A stretch of DNA of 64,000 bases from JAKZVK01 sp965261065 (GCA_965261065.1 OZ253444.1:558001-622000); one strand, 5' to 3'; numbered from the stretch's first letter, positions 16,478 through 26,600 are shown. Numbers and translations: made by a program. The notes: generated by a model from the sequence alone, not told the origin.

Positions 16478-17350
16478 TTACTCCTCAACCAGATCCAGGA
16501 AGGCCTGGGCGGCGTGGGATAGCTGCCGCTTGGCGGCGTGGACCAAGCGGATCTTGCGCTCCAGTTTCACTTCTTTGACCGGCACGTCGACCAGGGTGCC
16601 GGTGCTGATGTCGTGCTCGACGCACATCGTCGGCAGGAACGCGACGCCGAGGTTGGCCTCGACCAGCCGCCGGATCGTCTCAATCGTGGGCATCTCGAGC
16701 TTCATGTTGAGCGGGACGTTGTGGCGGCGAAAGGCGTCGACGACGTTCTTGCGATAGGGCGAGACGACGTTGTGCGCGATGAACGTCTCCATCCCCAACT
16801 CGGTGATACCGACTCGCTTGCGTCCCGCAAAGCGATGCTTCGGGGAGACGACAAAGGCCAGGCTGTCGTTATAGATCACGCGGGTGACAAGGTTGGGGTC
16901 TTCCGGGTCAAAGCTGATGGCGCCTAGGTCGAGCGAGCCCGCGCGTGCCGCCTCGGGAATGCGGCTCGATAGGCTGCGGCGGATCTCGACCTTCACGCCG
17001 GGGTAGAGCTTGCGGTAGTTTTCGATGTGTTGCAGCAGGTAAAGCGCGGTCGATTCGTTCGCGCCGATCACGAGCGCGCCGGCCTGCTTGTCGCGTAGCT
17101 CGACCAGCTTGGCACGCAATTCTTTCTCGAGACCCTCGAAGTGCTGCGCGTATTCGTAGACGGCACGGCCGGCGTCGGTCAGCACGACGGCCTTGGATGA
17201 GCGGTCGATCAGCGTCTCACCAAGGTCCTCTTCAAGACGTTTCAGAGCCAGTGACACGGCAGGCTGGCTGCGGAAGAGCTTCTGACCAGCGGCCGAGAAG
17301 CTGCCTTCGTCGACGACGGCCCTGAGGGTTTCGAGTAGGTGGAGGTCCAT
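16478..17350 (-). CDS. LysR-family transcriptional regulator, probably of leuA
   Basis: 290 residues. An N-terminal winged helix (residues 1-60: MDLHLLETLRAVVDEGSFSA, then QKLFRSQPAVSLALKRLEEDLG) is followed by a periplasmic-binding-type effector domain (GALVIGANESTALYLLQ..., LDLGAISFDPEDPN..., EANLGVAFLPTMCVE). It is divergent from leuA, with a symmetric TGATAAT-N7-ATTATCA site between them, the usual LysR arrangement for a regulator acting on its neighbour and itself. The likely effector is a leucine-pathway intermediate, by analogy with LeuO/IlvY-type systems, but nothing in the sequence proves this. Confidence 0.88.
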   Translation of the reverse strand: MDLHLLETLRAVVDEGSFSAAGQKLFRSQPAVSLALKRLEEDLGETLIDRSSKAVVLTDAGRAVYEYAQHFEGLEKELRAKLVELRDKQAGALVIGANESTALYLLQHIENYRKLYPGVKVEIRRSLSSRIPEAARAGSLDLGAISFDPEDPNLVTRVIYNDSLAFVVSPKHRFAGRKRVGITELGMETFIAHNVVSPYRKNVVDAFRRHNVPLNMKLEMPTIETIRRLVEANLGVAFLPTMCVEHDISTGTLVDVPVKEVKLERKIRLVHAAKRQLSHAAQAFLDLVEE

Positions 17351-17431
17351 GGCTCAGAAGTGGACGCCGATACGATACCGCGTACGGGGAGCCGCGACGA
17401 TGAGCAACGATTATACTATCAGCTTGGCATA

Positions 17432-17452
17432 TGATAATCAACAAAATTATCA
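17432..17452. promoter_or_regulatory. Putative LysR operator between the LysR gene and leuA
   Basis: Perfect 7-bp inverted repeat TGATAAT, spacer of 7, ATTATCA, in an AT-rich patch of an otherwise GC-rich region. It contains T-N11-A symmetry and lies 52 bases before leuA and 82 bases before the divergent LysR start. Confidence 0.65.
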
Positions 17453-17503
17453 ATTTGCATTATGATCCAATCCCTGCTCTACTGAGGAGAAAGGGAGTCC
17501 GCC

Positions 17504-18703
17504 ATGTCCGACAAAGTCTATATCTTCGATACCACGCTACGCGACGGCGAGCAGTCGCCAGGGTGCAGCATGACCACGCCCGAGAAGCTGCGGATGGCGC
17601 GCAAATTGGTCGATCTAGGCGTGGATCTGATCGAGGCGGGGTTCCCTATCGCCTCCGACGGCGACTACGAAGCGGTCAAGGCCGTGAGCCGGGAGTTCCC
17701 CGAAGCACGCGTCGCGGCGTTGGCGCGCACGGTACCCAAAGACATCGACCGCGCCCTCGACGCCCTCGACGGGGCCAAGAACCCGCGTCTGCATTGCTTC
17801 ATCGCCACCAGCGAGATTCACCTCAAGTACAAACTGCACAAGACCGAAGACGAGGTGCTCGAAAGCACGATCAAAGGTGTCGGGCAGGCCCGCAAGCATG
17901 TCGAAGACGTAGAGTTCTCGGCCGAGGACGCCACGCGGACCAGCCTGAATTATCTCTGCAAGATTTCCAAAGCGGCCGTCGATGCCGGGGCGACAACCAT
18001 CAACATCCCCGACACGGTCGGGTTCATGGTGCCCGACGAGTACGCGGAGATGATTTCCCGCATCGTCGAGGCAGTCGGGGATCGCGCCATTGTCAGCGTC
18101 CATACCCATGATGACTTGGGACTGGCGGAGGCCAACGCCATCGCGGCTGTCCAGGCCGGCGCGCGGCAGATCGAATGCACCATCAACGGCATCGGCGAGC
18201 GGGCGGGCAACTGTGCGCTCGAAGAGTGCGTGATGGTGATGAAGGTGCGCTCGGAGCGCTTGCCCTTCCACACGGGCATTCACACCGAACAGCTCTACCC
18301 GGCCAGTCAGCTACTCGGCGAGTTGATCGCGTTCCGGCCGCAGCCGAATAAGGCGATCGTGGGCGCGAACGCCTTCGCGCACGAGGCGGGCATCCATCAG
18401 GACGGCTATCTCAAGAATCCGCTGTGCTATGAGATCATGCAGCCGGAAATCGTCGGTGTTCCCGCCTCGAACCTGGTGCTGGGCAAGCATAGCGGGCGTC
18501 ATGCGCTTCACGAGAGGGTGAAAGACCTAGGCTATGCGGAGCTTTCGCGAGAGCAGCTCGACCAGCTCTACCTGAACTTCACCGACTTGGCGGATAACCG
18601 CAAAGGGTTGACCAACGACGACATTGCCGCACTCATCGAGCAAATGGGGCTGCCGAAGAAGTCCTCATCGCCCGGGGCGAAAGTTCTTGCACCGAGCGCC
18701 TGA
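17504..18703 (+). CDS. leuA: 2-isopropylmalate synthase, short form lacking the regulatory domain
   Basis: 399 residues. Condenses acetyl-CoA with 2-oxoisovalerate in the first step of leucine synthesis. The TIM-barrel signatures are complete: DTTLRDGEQSPG at 9-20 with catalytic R13 and metal ligand D14, the metal HTH pair at 200-202 (SVHTHDDLGLAEAN), and NGIGERAGN. The subdomain part GANAFAHEAGIHQDG is present, but the protein ends soon after, without the roughly 120-residue LeuA dimer domain that binds leucine. Homocitrate or citramalate synthase activity is a less likely alternative because leuB follows. ATG 17504 has a strong GAGGAGAAAGGGAG upstream. Regulation is expected through the divergent LysR gene. 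Confidence 0.92.
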   Translation: MSDKVYIFDTTLRDGEQSPGCSMTTPEKLRMARKLVDLGVDLIEAGFPIASDGDYEAVKAVSREFPEARVAALARTVPKDIDRALDALDGAKNPRLHCFIATSEIHLKYKLHKTEDEVLESTIKGVGQARKHVEDVEFSAEDATRTSLNYLCKISKAAVDAGATTINIPDTVGFMVPDEYAEMISRIVEAVGDRAIVSVHTHDDLGLAEANAIAAVQAGARQIECTINGIGERAGNCALEECVMVMKVRSERLPFHTGIHTEQLYPASQLLGELIAFRPQPNKAIVGANAFAHEAGIHQDGYLKNPLCYEIMQPEIVGVPASNLVLGKHSGRHALHERVKDLGYAELSREQLDQLYLNFTDLADNRKGLTNDDIAALIEQMGLPKKSSSPGAKVLAPSA

Positions 18704-18824
18704 GGTCGGCTTGTTGCCTCGCAGCCTTCGCTGCGAACGTGTCAAACTCGTAAGGCGTCTCGCGATTCCTTCCGAGACAGCATCACTCGCTAAGGGCCTT
18801 TGCGTTGCGTCAAGGTTCGTGCCG

Positions 18825-18842
18825 GACCGCTCCCTGACGGTC
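18825..18842. repeat. REP-like palindrome (GACCG-N8-CGGTC)
   Basis: GACCGctccctgaCGGTC: 5-bp inverted arms around an 8-base loop, followed by ACGGCTCGGTT. It sits in the 190-bp leuA-leuB gap. Related copies: 20068-20085 (reverse), 49216-49233, 58803-58820, and a variant near 22545-22567. Confidence 0.7.
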
Positions 18843-18893
18843 ACGGCTCGGTTGGTTTGCGCTTGGGCTCGTGAAGCATAGGAATTCTGCCGT

Positions 18894-19979
18894 ATGAAAC
18901 TGAATGTTCTTGTTGTTCCCGGCGACGGGATCGGGCCTGAGGTCACTCGCGAGGCGGTGCGCGTGCTCGAACACGTGGCCCAGAAGTGGAACCACGAGTT
19001 GAACCGGACCGAGGGTCTGCTCGGCGGTGTGGCGATTCATGAGACCGGCGGACCGTTTCCCGACGAGACCGCGAAGCTTGCGCTCGAAGCCGATGCTACG
19101 CTTCTCGGCGCGGTGGGCCTGCCCGAGTTTGACGATCTGCCGCCGGGGGAGCGTCCCGAGAAGGGCCTACTCGGCTTGCGAAAGACTCTCGACGTGTTCG
19201 CAAATCTGCGTCCGATCGTCGCCTATGAAAGCCTGGTCGATTCATCGCCGCTCAAGAATGACATCGTCCGCGGCACCGACATGCTGATCGTCCGTGAGCT
19301 GACGGCCGGACTGTACTTTGGCACGCCGCGAGGCATCAGCGAAGACGGCGGTGAGCGTGTCGCCGTGAACTCGATGGTTTATCGGCAGTCGGAAGTGGAG
19401 CGAATCGCGCGCATGGCCTTCGAGCTGGCACGGAAGCGGCGCGGCAAGCTCACGTCGGTGGACAAATCGAACGTGCTAGAGAACTCGCAGATGTGGCGGC
19501 AGATCGTCACTGAGATTGCGAAAGAGTATACCGACGTTGAACTCGACCACGTGCTGGTCGACAACTGCGCCATGCAGTTGATCCTGAACCCCACGCGATT
19601 CGATGTCGTCGTCACCGAGAATCTCTTCGGGGACATCCTGAGCGACGAAGGGGCGGTGCTGGCGGGCTCGATCGGCATGCTTCCATCGGCGTCGATCGGT
19701 AATCAGTTGCCGAACGGCGTTTGGCGGGGTTTGTACGAGCCGGTTCACGGTTCAGCCCCCAACATCGCAGGCCAAGACAAAGCGAACCCGCTGGCGGCCA
19801 TCGGTTCGGCTTCCGCGATGCTGAGCTACAGCTTTGGTCTGACCGAAGAGGCTGCGGCCATCGACGCGGCGATCCAAGAAGTTCTGCGCGATGGTCCCGT
19901 CACCGCTGACTTGAAACCAAAGGGTGCGGCGGGGACGACCGAGGACGTTGGACGGGCGGTTTGTGCCGCGATTGGGTGA
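18894..19979 (+). CDS. leuB: 3-isopropylmalate dehydrogenase
   Basis: 361 residues. Oxidatively decarboxylates 3-isopropylmalate in leucine synthesis with NAD. Signatures: VVPGDGIGPEVTREA at the N-terminus, LLGLRKTLDVFANLRP, VRELTAGLYFGTPRG, the catalytic tyrosine in VNSMVYR, SVDKSNVLE, DNCAMQLILNPTRFDVVVTENLFGDILSDE with the metal aspartates, and EPVHGSAPNIAGQ for NAD binding. It follows leuA on the same strand across a repeat-containing gap; leuC and leuD are not here. Intact and of normal length. ATG 18894 begins the first beta strand. Confidence 0.96.
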   Translation: MKLNVLVVPGDGIGPEVTREAVRVLEHVAQKWNHELNRTEGLLGGVAIHETGGPFPDETAKLALEADATLLGAVGLPEFDDLPPGERPEKGLLGLRKTLDVFANLRPIVAYESLVDSSPLKNDIVRGTDMLIVRELTAGLYFGTPRGISEDGGERVAVNSMVYRQSEVERIARMAFELARKRRGKLTSVDKSNVLENSQMWRQIVTEIAKEYTDVELDHVLVDNCAMQLILNPTRFDVVVTENLFGDILSDEGAVLAGSIGMLPSASIGNQLPNGVWRGLYEPVHGSAPNIAGQDKANPLAAIGSASAMLSYSFGLTEEAAAIDAAIQEVLRDGPVTADLKPKGAAGTTEDVGRAVCAAIG

Positions 19980-20067
19980 CGGGTTGGGGTTTGTGACGGA
20001 GATTCAGAGCCGCGACCGTGAGTTTTGCAAAAAAACCGCCGGGCCGGCACAGACAAAACCGAGCCGT

Positions 20068-20085
20068 GACCGTAAGGGAGCGGTT
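20068..20085. repeat. REP-like palindrome, reverse orientation
   Basis: GACCGtaagggagCGGTT, the complement-orientation member of the GACCG-N8-CGGTC family with one arm mismatch. A partial copy (CGCGACCGTGAG) lies just upstream near 20012. Located between leuB and the IS1595-type element. Confidence 0.65.
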
Positions 20086-20142
20086 GCATCGAGCCCGCGA
20101 TCACTTCTCTACATCTTTACATCACGAATAATCACGAAGCCG

Positions 20143-21166
20143 GGTATCCACTTGACTCAGGTGACCCCAACATCTTGTAGTTGGGCTCACAGCGTCTTAG
20201 CGTCCCAATCGGCGACGATCGAGCGGTACGGCGTCGGCTCCACCGCCATGGCCTGCTGCACAAGGCGGTAGAAGAGCTTGCCCCGACTGCGTGATCTGCG
20301 CCGATTGAAGCGGAACACGAACTCGTCGAGATAGTAGTCCAGATGCTCGTGGCTGACCGCCCCCTGATGCGTGCCCAGCATCCAGCGCTTGAGTAGCGAG
20401 ATCGCCAAGTGCACCCTCGGCAGTAGCTGCGAGGCCTGCTCGCGGCGGTTGTTAATCGAGATGATACGACGCTGGTAGTCCTTCTTCTTGAGCGGATCGT
20501 AGCCCGACCAGTTGTCGGTAACAACCACGCTGCCCGGCTCGACCGACTCCTCGACGAAGGGCATCAAACTGGCCGCCGAGGCGTTCTGAACGCGCTGCAT
20601 GCGGATGCGCCCCAGCCCGGTGCCTCTCTCTTCCGCGGCGACTGCAATCAACGCTTTACGCTCGGTCTGCCGGCCGATTACCCCTTCTTCTTCAGCGCCC
20701 CAGTAGGTCTCATCGACCTCGACGAGGCCCGTCAATCGCTCCCGCCCCGGGCGCACCATCGCTCGCCTCAGCTTGTGCATCCAAGTCCAGGCGGTTTGGT
20801 AACTGCCCAGTCCCAGAACGCGCTGTAGACCCAGGGCGCTGGCCCCATTCTTCTGCGTGGTGATGGTCCACATCGCCCGGAACCACAGCCGCAGCGGCTT
20901 GCGTGTGTCTTGAAAGATCGTGCCGGCGGTGACGGAGGTTTGCCGCCCGCAGCGAGCGCATTCGAACCACACTTTGCGCACCGGCCAAGCGCGCTCATGC
21001 CCACACCTTGGACAGCGGAAACCCTCTGGCCAGCGCAAGGCGAACAGATAGTCGCGGCAAGCCTCCTCGCTCGCAAAGTGAGACTCGAATTCGAGTTGGT
21101 CGCGCGGGTAATCCTCCACCAGGCCCTACACTACATCTTGGGGTCACCTGAGTCAAGTGGATACCC
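20143..21166 (-). mobile_element. IS1595-type insertion sequence
   Basis: 1,024-bp element with perfect 29-bp terminal inverted repeats at 20143-20171 and 21138-21166 (outer end GGGTATCCACTTGACTCAGG). It encodes one transposase. No target duplication is visible: the eight bases outside each end differ (ACGAAGCC against AGCTTCTC). Its right end lies exactly where the neighbouring IS4-type transposase loses similarity to its family, so it inserted into that gene and one flank was later lost. Confidence 0.88.
20187..21119 (-). CDS. IS1595 family (ISXO2-like) transposase
   Basis: 310 residues. An N-terminal zinc ribbon (CPRC at 36-39 and CARC at 54-57), then the ISXO2-like DDE domain: D136 in LVEVDETYWG, the second aspartate in VVVTDNWSGY, and a C-terminal YYLDEFVFRFNRRRSRSRG segment typical of the family. 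The start is GTG 21119; the frame is intact from one inverted repeat to the other, so the element may still be able to move. Confidence 0.92.
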   Translation of the reverse strand: MEDYPRDQLEFESHFASEEACRDYLFALRWPEGFRCPRCGHERAWPVRKVWFECARCGRQTSVTAGTIFQDTRKPLRLWFRAMWTITTQKNGASALGLQRVLGLGSYQTAWTWMHKLRRAMVRPGRERLTGLVEVDETYWGAEEEGVIGRQTERKALIAVAAEERGTGLGRIRMQRVQNASAASLMPFVEESVEPGSVVVTDNWSGYDPLKKKDYQRRIISINNRREQASQLLPRVHLAISLLKRWMLGTHQGAVSHEHLDYYLDEFVFRFNRRRSRSRGKLFYRLVQQAMAVEPTPYRSIVADWDAKTL

Positions 21167-22251
21167 AGCTTCTCGAAAACGGTGGCGCTGAGAATCTGTA
21201 GAATTCGGGAGAGACTGGCCTCGATGCCGAGCTGTTTCTTCAGAATCGCCACCATCAGATAGACGATCACCCCGACCCAGATCTGCGTCTTCACCGCGTT
21301 CGCCGACGTGCCGTAGAACTTCTTGATGCGGAGGTGTTGTTTGATCCACTTGAAGAATAATTCCACATCCCAGCGACGCTTGTTGAGTTGCGCAATCGTG
21401 AGCGCAGGCAACAGAAAATTGTTCGTCAGGAAACGCAGGCGAAGGTTCTGCGGCTCATCCCAATAGCGGATCAGCCGAGTGGGGGCGGGATAGTCGCGGG
21501 CCGAATTCTGGCCGGTGAGTACGATCGTCTGATCTGAGCGTAGGCCCGTCGTTTTGTCCACGCGATGGGAGTAGCGGCGGCGGTACTGCATGTTGGTTCG
21601 AGCCCGCACGACGAAGAAAGTGGCCGCCAGCGTGAACCGGTAGAGGCGGGCAAAATGAATGTACCCGCGGTCCATGACATAGCAGGCCCCTGGCTCCAGC
21701 ACGAGATCATCCAACACGCTGACATCGCTGACGTGCGCCGACGTCACGCGAATAAAGCTGGGAATACTGCCGCGCAGGTCCAACAGGGTATGGACCTTCA
21801 CGGCTGCTTTCGTGCGTTGGAAGGGAGCCCACGGGAACAACGACAAGCACAGATCGATGGTGGTGGAGTCCAGGGCGTAGGCTGTCTGCTCCAATTCCAG
21901 CCCCAGATTTTCGTGGGAGTAGAGTTGCCGGGCTTGACGGATGAGGATCTGAGCAACATCGGCGTAGATGCGCCAGTCGCGTTTCAAGTTGGCATTCGCC
22001 AGCGTGTTGCGGGAGATATTGCCGCGAAAGCCCATATGGTAGAGCCGTGGTTGTACGGCGCGGAGACAAACTTCGATATCGCGCAGACTCTCCCGCGAGG
22101 TGAGTTGGGCGAAAGCAAGACACCGGAACTGGTCGAGACACGAAAAGCGCTGCACCTTGTGATGTCCCCGGTAGCGCTCGACGCAACGGCGGAACTCAAC
22201 CCAGGGGAACAAATCCATCAGCTGCGAGAAAACGGTCCGTCCGACATGCAT
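20995..22251 (-). CDS. IS4-type transposase truncated by the IS1595 element
   Basis: Residues 1 to about 361 (22251 to 21167) are an IS4-family transposase: YALDSTTIDLCLSLF (first Asp), YVMDRGYIHF (second Asp) and RRWDVELFFKWIKQHLRIKKF (catalytic Glu with the YREK-like signature). After SATVFEKL the frame enters the inverted repeat of the neighbouring element and continues for about 57 residues of unrelated sequence to 20995. The native C-terminal residues are therefore replaced. All three catalytic positions remain, but the tail replacement and the loss of one element end make it probably inactive. The other end of the original element was not found. Confidence 0.8.
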   Translation of the reverse strand: MHVGRTVFSQLMDLFPWVEFRRCVERYRGHHKVQRFSCLDQFRCLAFAQLTSRESLRDIEVCLRAVQPRLYHMGFRGNISRNTLANANLKRDWRIYADVAQILIRQARQLYSHENLGLELEQTAYALDSTTIDLCLSLFPWAPFQRTKAAVKVHTLLDLRGSIPSFIRVTSAHVSDVSVLDDLVLEPGACYVMDRGYIHFARLYRFTLAATFFVVRARTNMQYRRRYSHRVDKTTGLRSDQTIVLTGQNSARDYPAPTRLIRYWDEPQNLRLRFLTNNFLLPALTIAQLNKRRWDVELFFKWIKQHLRIKKFYGTSANAVKTQIWVGVIVYLMVAILKKQLGIEASLSRILQILSATVFEKLGIHLTQVTPRCSVGPGGGLPARPTRIRVSLCERGGLPRLSVRLALARGFPLSKVWA

Positions 22252-22606
22252 GACCCAGCATCGTACAGGCAGGCAGGCCGCCGATGGTGTTCAAATCGAT
22301 TTGCCTTGAAACCAACCCTATTACGCTGTGAAATCGTGACTTACGGAGTTTCTACGAATCGACGTTGGGACAGTAGTGGAATTAACCCTATCTTGCTTCC
22401 GGCTCGTCCGGGTCCCGGAGCGGTGAAGGCGGCGTGATCACCACGGCTGCACGGTTCTTCGAGGCGGTGCCGCGTGAAAACCTTACCCTCAAGCGGCATG
22501 ACGATGCCTTCTGTGCGGCGGTTGTAGAAGGGAGACACGGCTCACCGCTTGCTTACGCGCGCGGCTCTGAATCTTACCGGCTGGCCTGTCAGCTACGATA
22601 GTTGTA
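22252..22606. other. Intergenic region with remnant IS flank and a repeat variant
   Basis: 355 bp between the truncated IS4-type transposase and the efflux adaptor gene. It holds a REP-family variant (ACCGCTTGCTTACGCGCGCG near 22544-22567) and a 55-codon open frame starting GTG 22436 with no recognisable domain. The AT-rich part near 22300-22350 may be the outer flank of the IS4 element; its terminal repeat could not be defined. Confidence 0.45.
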
Positions 22607-23680
22607 ATGGTAAGGAGGAGAGTAGGCGTCCTGCCTCTGCTGGTGTTGGCCTGCCTACCCATGCCGGCCCAAAAAGGCCCGGCCGCACCGGTACAGTTCA
22701 GCGAAGCACAATCGAAGACGATCGGGGCACGGCTTGAACTGCCAGGCTCGGTCGAATCACCCCGCAGGGCCCAAATCGCCACGCCGGTCGCCGGTCTCGT
22801 GACGGAATTACTCGCCCGAGACGGGGATACCATCAAGCGAGGCCAGGTTCTAGCGCGCCTCGATACAGCCACCCTGCAGGCCCGGCGCACCACCCTGCAG
22901 GCCCAGCTCACCGAATCGCAAGCGCGGCTCCGGTCCGCCGATGCCCGCTATGCCCGCGCGAACGAGCTGTTCGAGGCCCAGGTCATCAGTAAAGAAACGC
23001 TGGACGACTCGCTGTTCGAGCGCGAAGCTCTTGAAGCCCGAGCCGAGTCGCTTCGGGCGTCGATCGCCGAGATTGACCTCGAGATCCGGCAAAGCATCAT
23101 CCACGCGGCCTTCGACGGCGTGGTGACACGCAAGCTGACCGAGATCGGGCAGTGGGTGAGCGTGGGCGATCCATTGCTCGAGATCCTCTCGCTCGACGAA
23201 CTCGAGGTCGCCATCGAAGTTCCCGAGGTGCACATCGCCAAGGTGCGCTTCGGCCAAACGGCCCGGGTGCGCCTGGAAGCCTACCCCGATACAGTCCTTA
23301 CAGGGAAGATCTCTGTCATTGTTCCCGAAGCTGACCCGGACGCTCGCACCTTCCCCGTAAAGATTTCGATGCCGGCGGCGGGCGGGAAAGTCCGAACCGG
23401 CATGCTGGTCACCGTAAGTCTTCAGCCGGCGGCCCCCCGCAGAGCGACCATCGTCCCCAAAGACGCTCTCGTGAGGCAAGAGTCGGGCTGGGTCGTTTTC
23501 GCCCTCAATGGCGACAGCACGGTCACGGTCACGCCGGTTCGAGCCGGAGAGGGGATCGGTGAATGGGTCGAGGTCCAGGGGGACTTGAAGCCGGGCGACC
23601 GGGTCATCACCCGCGGCAACGAGCGCCTCCGCGCAGGGCAGTCGGTCAGCGCCAAGCCCCGCAGATACGAAATGCCATGA
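22607..23680 (+). CDS. RND efflux periplasmic adaptor (membrane fusion protein)
   Basis: 357 residues. A short basic N-terminus and hydrophobic signal (VGVLPLLVLACLPMPAQ) precede a barrel-sandwich/lipoyl domain split by a coiled-coil hairpin (about residues 85-165, repetitive QAQLTESQARLRSADARYARANELFEAQ), then a beta-barrel (VAIEVPEVHIAKVRFGQTARV) and a membrane-proximal domain ending GDRVITRGNERLRAGQ. It links the inner-membrane pump encoded next to an outer-membrane channel, which is not in the window. Its TGA overlaps the pump ATG (ATGA), so the two are co-translated. ATG 22607 is used although a GGAGG lies inside the first codons. Confidence 0.9.
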   Translation: MVRRRVGVLPLLVLACLPMPAQKGPAAPVQFSEAQSKTIGARLELPGSVESPRRAQIATPVAGLVTELLARDGDTIKRGQVLARLDTATLQARRTTLQAQLTESQARLRSADARYARANELFEAQVISKETLDDSLFEREALEARAESLRASIAEIDLEIRQSIIHAAFDGVVTRKLTEIGQWVSVGDPLLEILSLDELEVAIEVPEVHIAKVRFGQTARVRLEAYPDTVLTGKISVIVPEADPDARTFPVKISMPAAGGKVRTGMLVTVSLQPAAPRRATIVPKDALVRQESGWVVFALNGDSTVTVTPVRAGEGIGEWVEVQGDLKPGDRVITRGNERLRAGQSVSAKPRRYEMP

Positions 23681-26600
23681 AGATCGTCGAGGACGCGATC
23701 CGCTACCCCGTTACCACCGCGGTGGGTGTGATCCTGCTGCTGCTCTTCGGCGGCATCTCGCTGTTTCGCATCCCGATTCAGCTCACTCCTACAGTGGATC
23801 AGCCGCAGGTCCGCGTCCAAACACGTTGGCCAGGCTCCCTGCCTCAGGAGGTCGAGCGGCAGATCGTCCAGGAGCAGGAAGAGCAACTCAAGGCGCTCGA
23901 AGGTCTGGACCGGATTGAGAGCACCAGCAGGTCCGGACAAGGGGAGATCATCCTCACTTTCCAGGTCGGGGTCGATATCGATACGGCCCTACTGAACGTA
24001 TCGAATCGCCTGCAAGAGGTACAGCGCTACCCCGAAGACGCCCTCAAGCCGCGAGTCCGTGCGACCAGCAGTGAGACCCAGGCGATCGCTTACCTCGCGC
24101 TGAGCTACATCGACCCTGATTCAGCAGAAGAACCCATCGGGCACCAGCGTGACATGGTCGAGGACGTAATCACGCCTGAATTTGAACGCGTCCCCGGGGT
24201 CTCAGCGGCGAATGTCTTTACCGGCATCCGCCACGAGATGCACTTCTATGCGGACCCGGTGGCGTTGGCGGCCCGCAAGATCACGATCACACAGGTGGCG
24301 AACGCCCTGGACCGCGAGAACGCCAATGTCAGTGGCGGGGACTTCGACGAAGGCAAGGGCAACTACATCGTCCGGACCGCCGGAGAGTACACGACGCCGG
24401 AGGACATCGAGAAGGTTGTCATTGCTTTCCAAAACGGCGTGCCGATCTTTGCACGAGACGTGGGCTACGCCCGACTCGGCTTCGAAAAGGTGCGTGGCAG
24501 GGCCTTCTCCAACGGCACGGAAGTCATCTTCATGAACGTCGCGAAGACACCGGGCGCCAATCTACTCGATGTGATGGAAGGCGTCAAGGATGCCGTTCGC
24601 CGCCTCAACGCGCAGGTGCTGAATCCGAGGGGTCTGGAACTGACTCAAGTCTTCGACACCACAGAGTACATCCACGGCGCCATCGACTTACTCACCCAGA
24701 GCCTTTATGTCGGCGCGGGCCTGGCCGTCATCGTGTTGCTCTTGTTCCTTCGCAGCCTCACAAGCACTCTGGTGATCGCCGTCGCCATGCCGATCAGCCT
24801 TGTCGGTTCGTTCCTGGTGATGGAGCTGACGGGGCGCACGCTGAACGTGATTAGCCTGGCCGGCTTGGCGTTTGCGATCGGAATGGTGGTCGACAACTCG
24901 ATCGTGGCGCTGGAGAACATCTATCGCCATCGGCAAATGGGCAAGTCCAGGGCGCGCGCCGCGCTGGATGGAGCGAGCGAGGTTTGGGGCGCGATCTTGG
25001 CCAGCACTCTGACGACGGTTGCGGTTTTCCTCCCGGTCATTTTCATCCAAGACGAGATCGGGCAGTTGTTTCGAGACATCGCGATCGCCATCAGTGCTGC
25101 CGTCGCGCTGAGCATGATCGTGGCCATTACCGTGATCCCGGCGCTGTCGTCGAAGATGCTGAGGGCATCCGCGGGCGCCGAGAGCGGCGGGCCGAAGCCC
25201 CCTTCTCTCGTCACGAGGAAGACCGCCGACTTGGTTTACTGGATCTGCGGCGGCGTGTTCCGTAAGCTGGCCGTCGCCGGAGTGCTGACAGCCGCGGCGA
25301 TTTTCGGGGCCACCCGGTTGATCCCCGACGTCGAGTATCTGCCGGTGGGCAACGCCAACCTGATCTTCGGAAATCTTGTTCTGCCGTCGAACTACAGCGT
25401 CCCCGAAGCCGAAAGCATCCGGCACGTGTACGACGAAGCGTTTCAGCCGTTGATGGACTGCGAACCCACTGACGAGGGTTGCCCCGGCGGCGGCGTGGCG
25501 AGATCCTTCTTTGTCGTGCGTGGCGTCGGAGCGTTCATGGGTGTGAGGGCCAAAGACCCGCTGCGGGTGCGGGAGATGATCCCCGTCTTCCGCGAAGCGA
25601 CGAGCAAGGTGCCGGCGGCCTTCGGGGGTTTCCGGCAGGCCAACCTGTTCCAGAGGGGCCGGGATGCCGCGGTGATTGACCTGGATATCGTGGGTCCGGA
25701 TTTCGAGCGTCTTCAGGAGATCGGCCAGATCGTTCTCGCACGGATGCAAGCGGAGATTCCCGATGCCCAGGCCCAGCCGCTCAGCGGCATTGACCGCGGC
25801 AAGCCCGAGTTGAGAATCATCCCGCATCGGCTGCGCAGCGCGGAGCTGGGTGTCACCAGCCGCGACCTCGGGCTGGCCGTCAACGCCCTGATCGATGGCG
25901 CCAAGGTCTCCGACTATCAATGGCTGGGGAAGCGCATCGATCTCAAGCTGATTGCCGAAGGCGGGCGGCGGCATCGCACGCATGACCTCAACCAGTTGCC
26001 GGTAGCCGTTGCGGGAGGCCGCTTGGTCACCTTGGATGCCCTCGCCGACATCGAGCTGACGGCCTCGCCGGTGCAGATCTCTCACCGGGAACGCCAGCGC
26101 GCCACGACCGTGCGGGTGACTCCGCCGCAGAACATCCCGTTGCAGACGCTGATGCAAAACATTGAGGACAAGATCATCCGTCCTTTGACGGAAGAGGGCG
26201 TGCTGACGGGGGTCTATCGGGTCATCCCTCGGGGTTCCGCAGACAAGCTAAGCCAGACGTGGGACGCCCTTAGCATGAATCTGCTCCTTGCGGTCGTCAT
26301 CACATATCTTTTGATGGCGGCGCTGTTTCAAAGCTTCGGTTATCCGCTGGTTATTCTTTTCAGCGTGCCCCTGGCGGGTTTTGGAGGGCTGCTGGGTCTG
26401 AACTTGATCAACAAGCTTTCCTACCAACCGCTTGACGTGCTCACGATGCTCGGCTTCTTCATCCTTGTAGGCACGGTGGTCAATAATGCCATTCTGCTGG
26501 TTCATCAGGCGCTGAATCACATGCGTTTGGAGAACATGAATCCGCGCGAGGCGATTCGTGAATCGACGAAGAACCGCATTCGCCCGATCTTCATGAGCGT

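Noticed and set aside
16019..16522. 167-codon open frame in the gap before the LysR gene
   Set aside because: No domain, poor start, and it overlaps the convergent LysR gene; simple-sequence repeats account for its N-terminus.
24688..26157. 489-codon open frame on the minus strand opposite the RND pump
   Set aside because: Antisense of a fully conserved pump; composition (His, Gln, Arg rich) is typical of a shadow frame.
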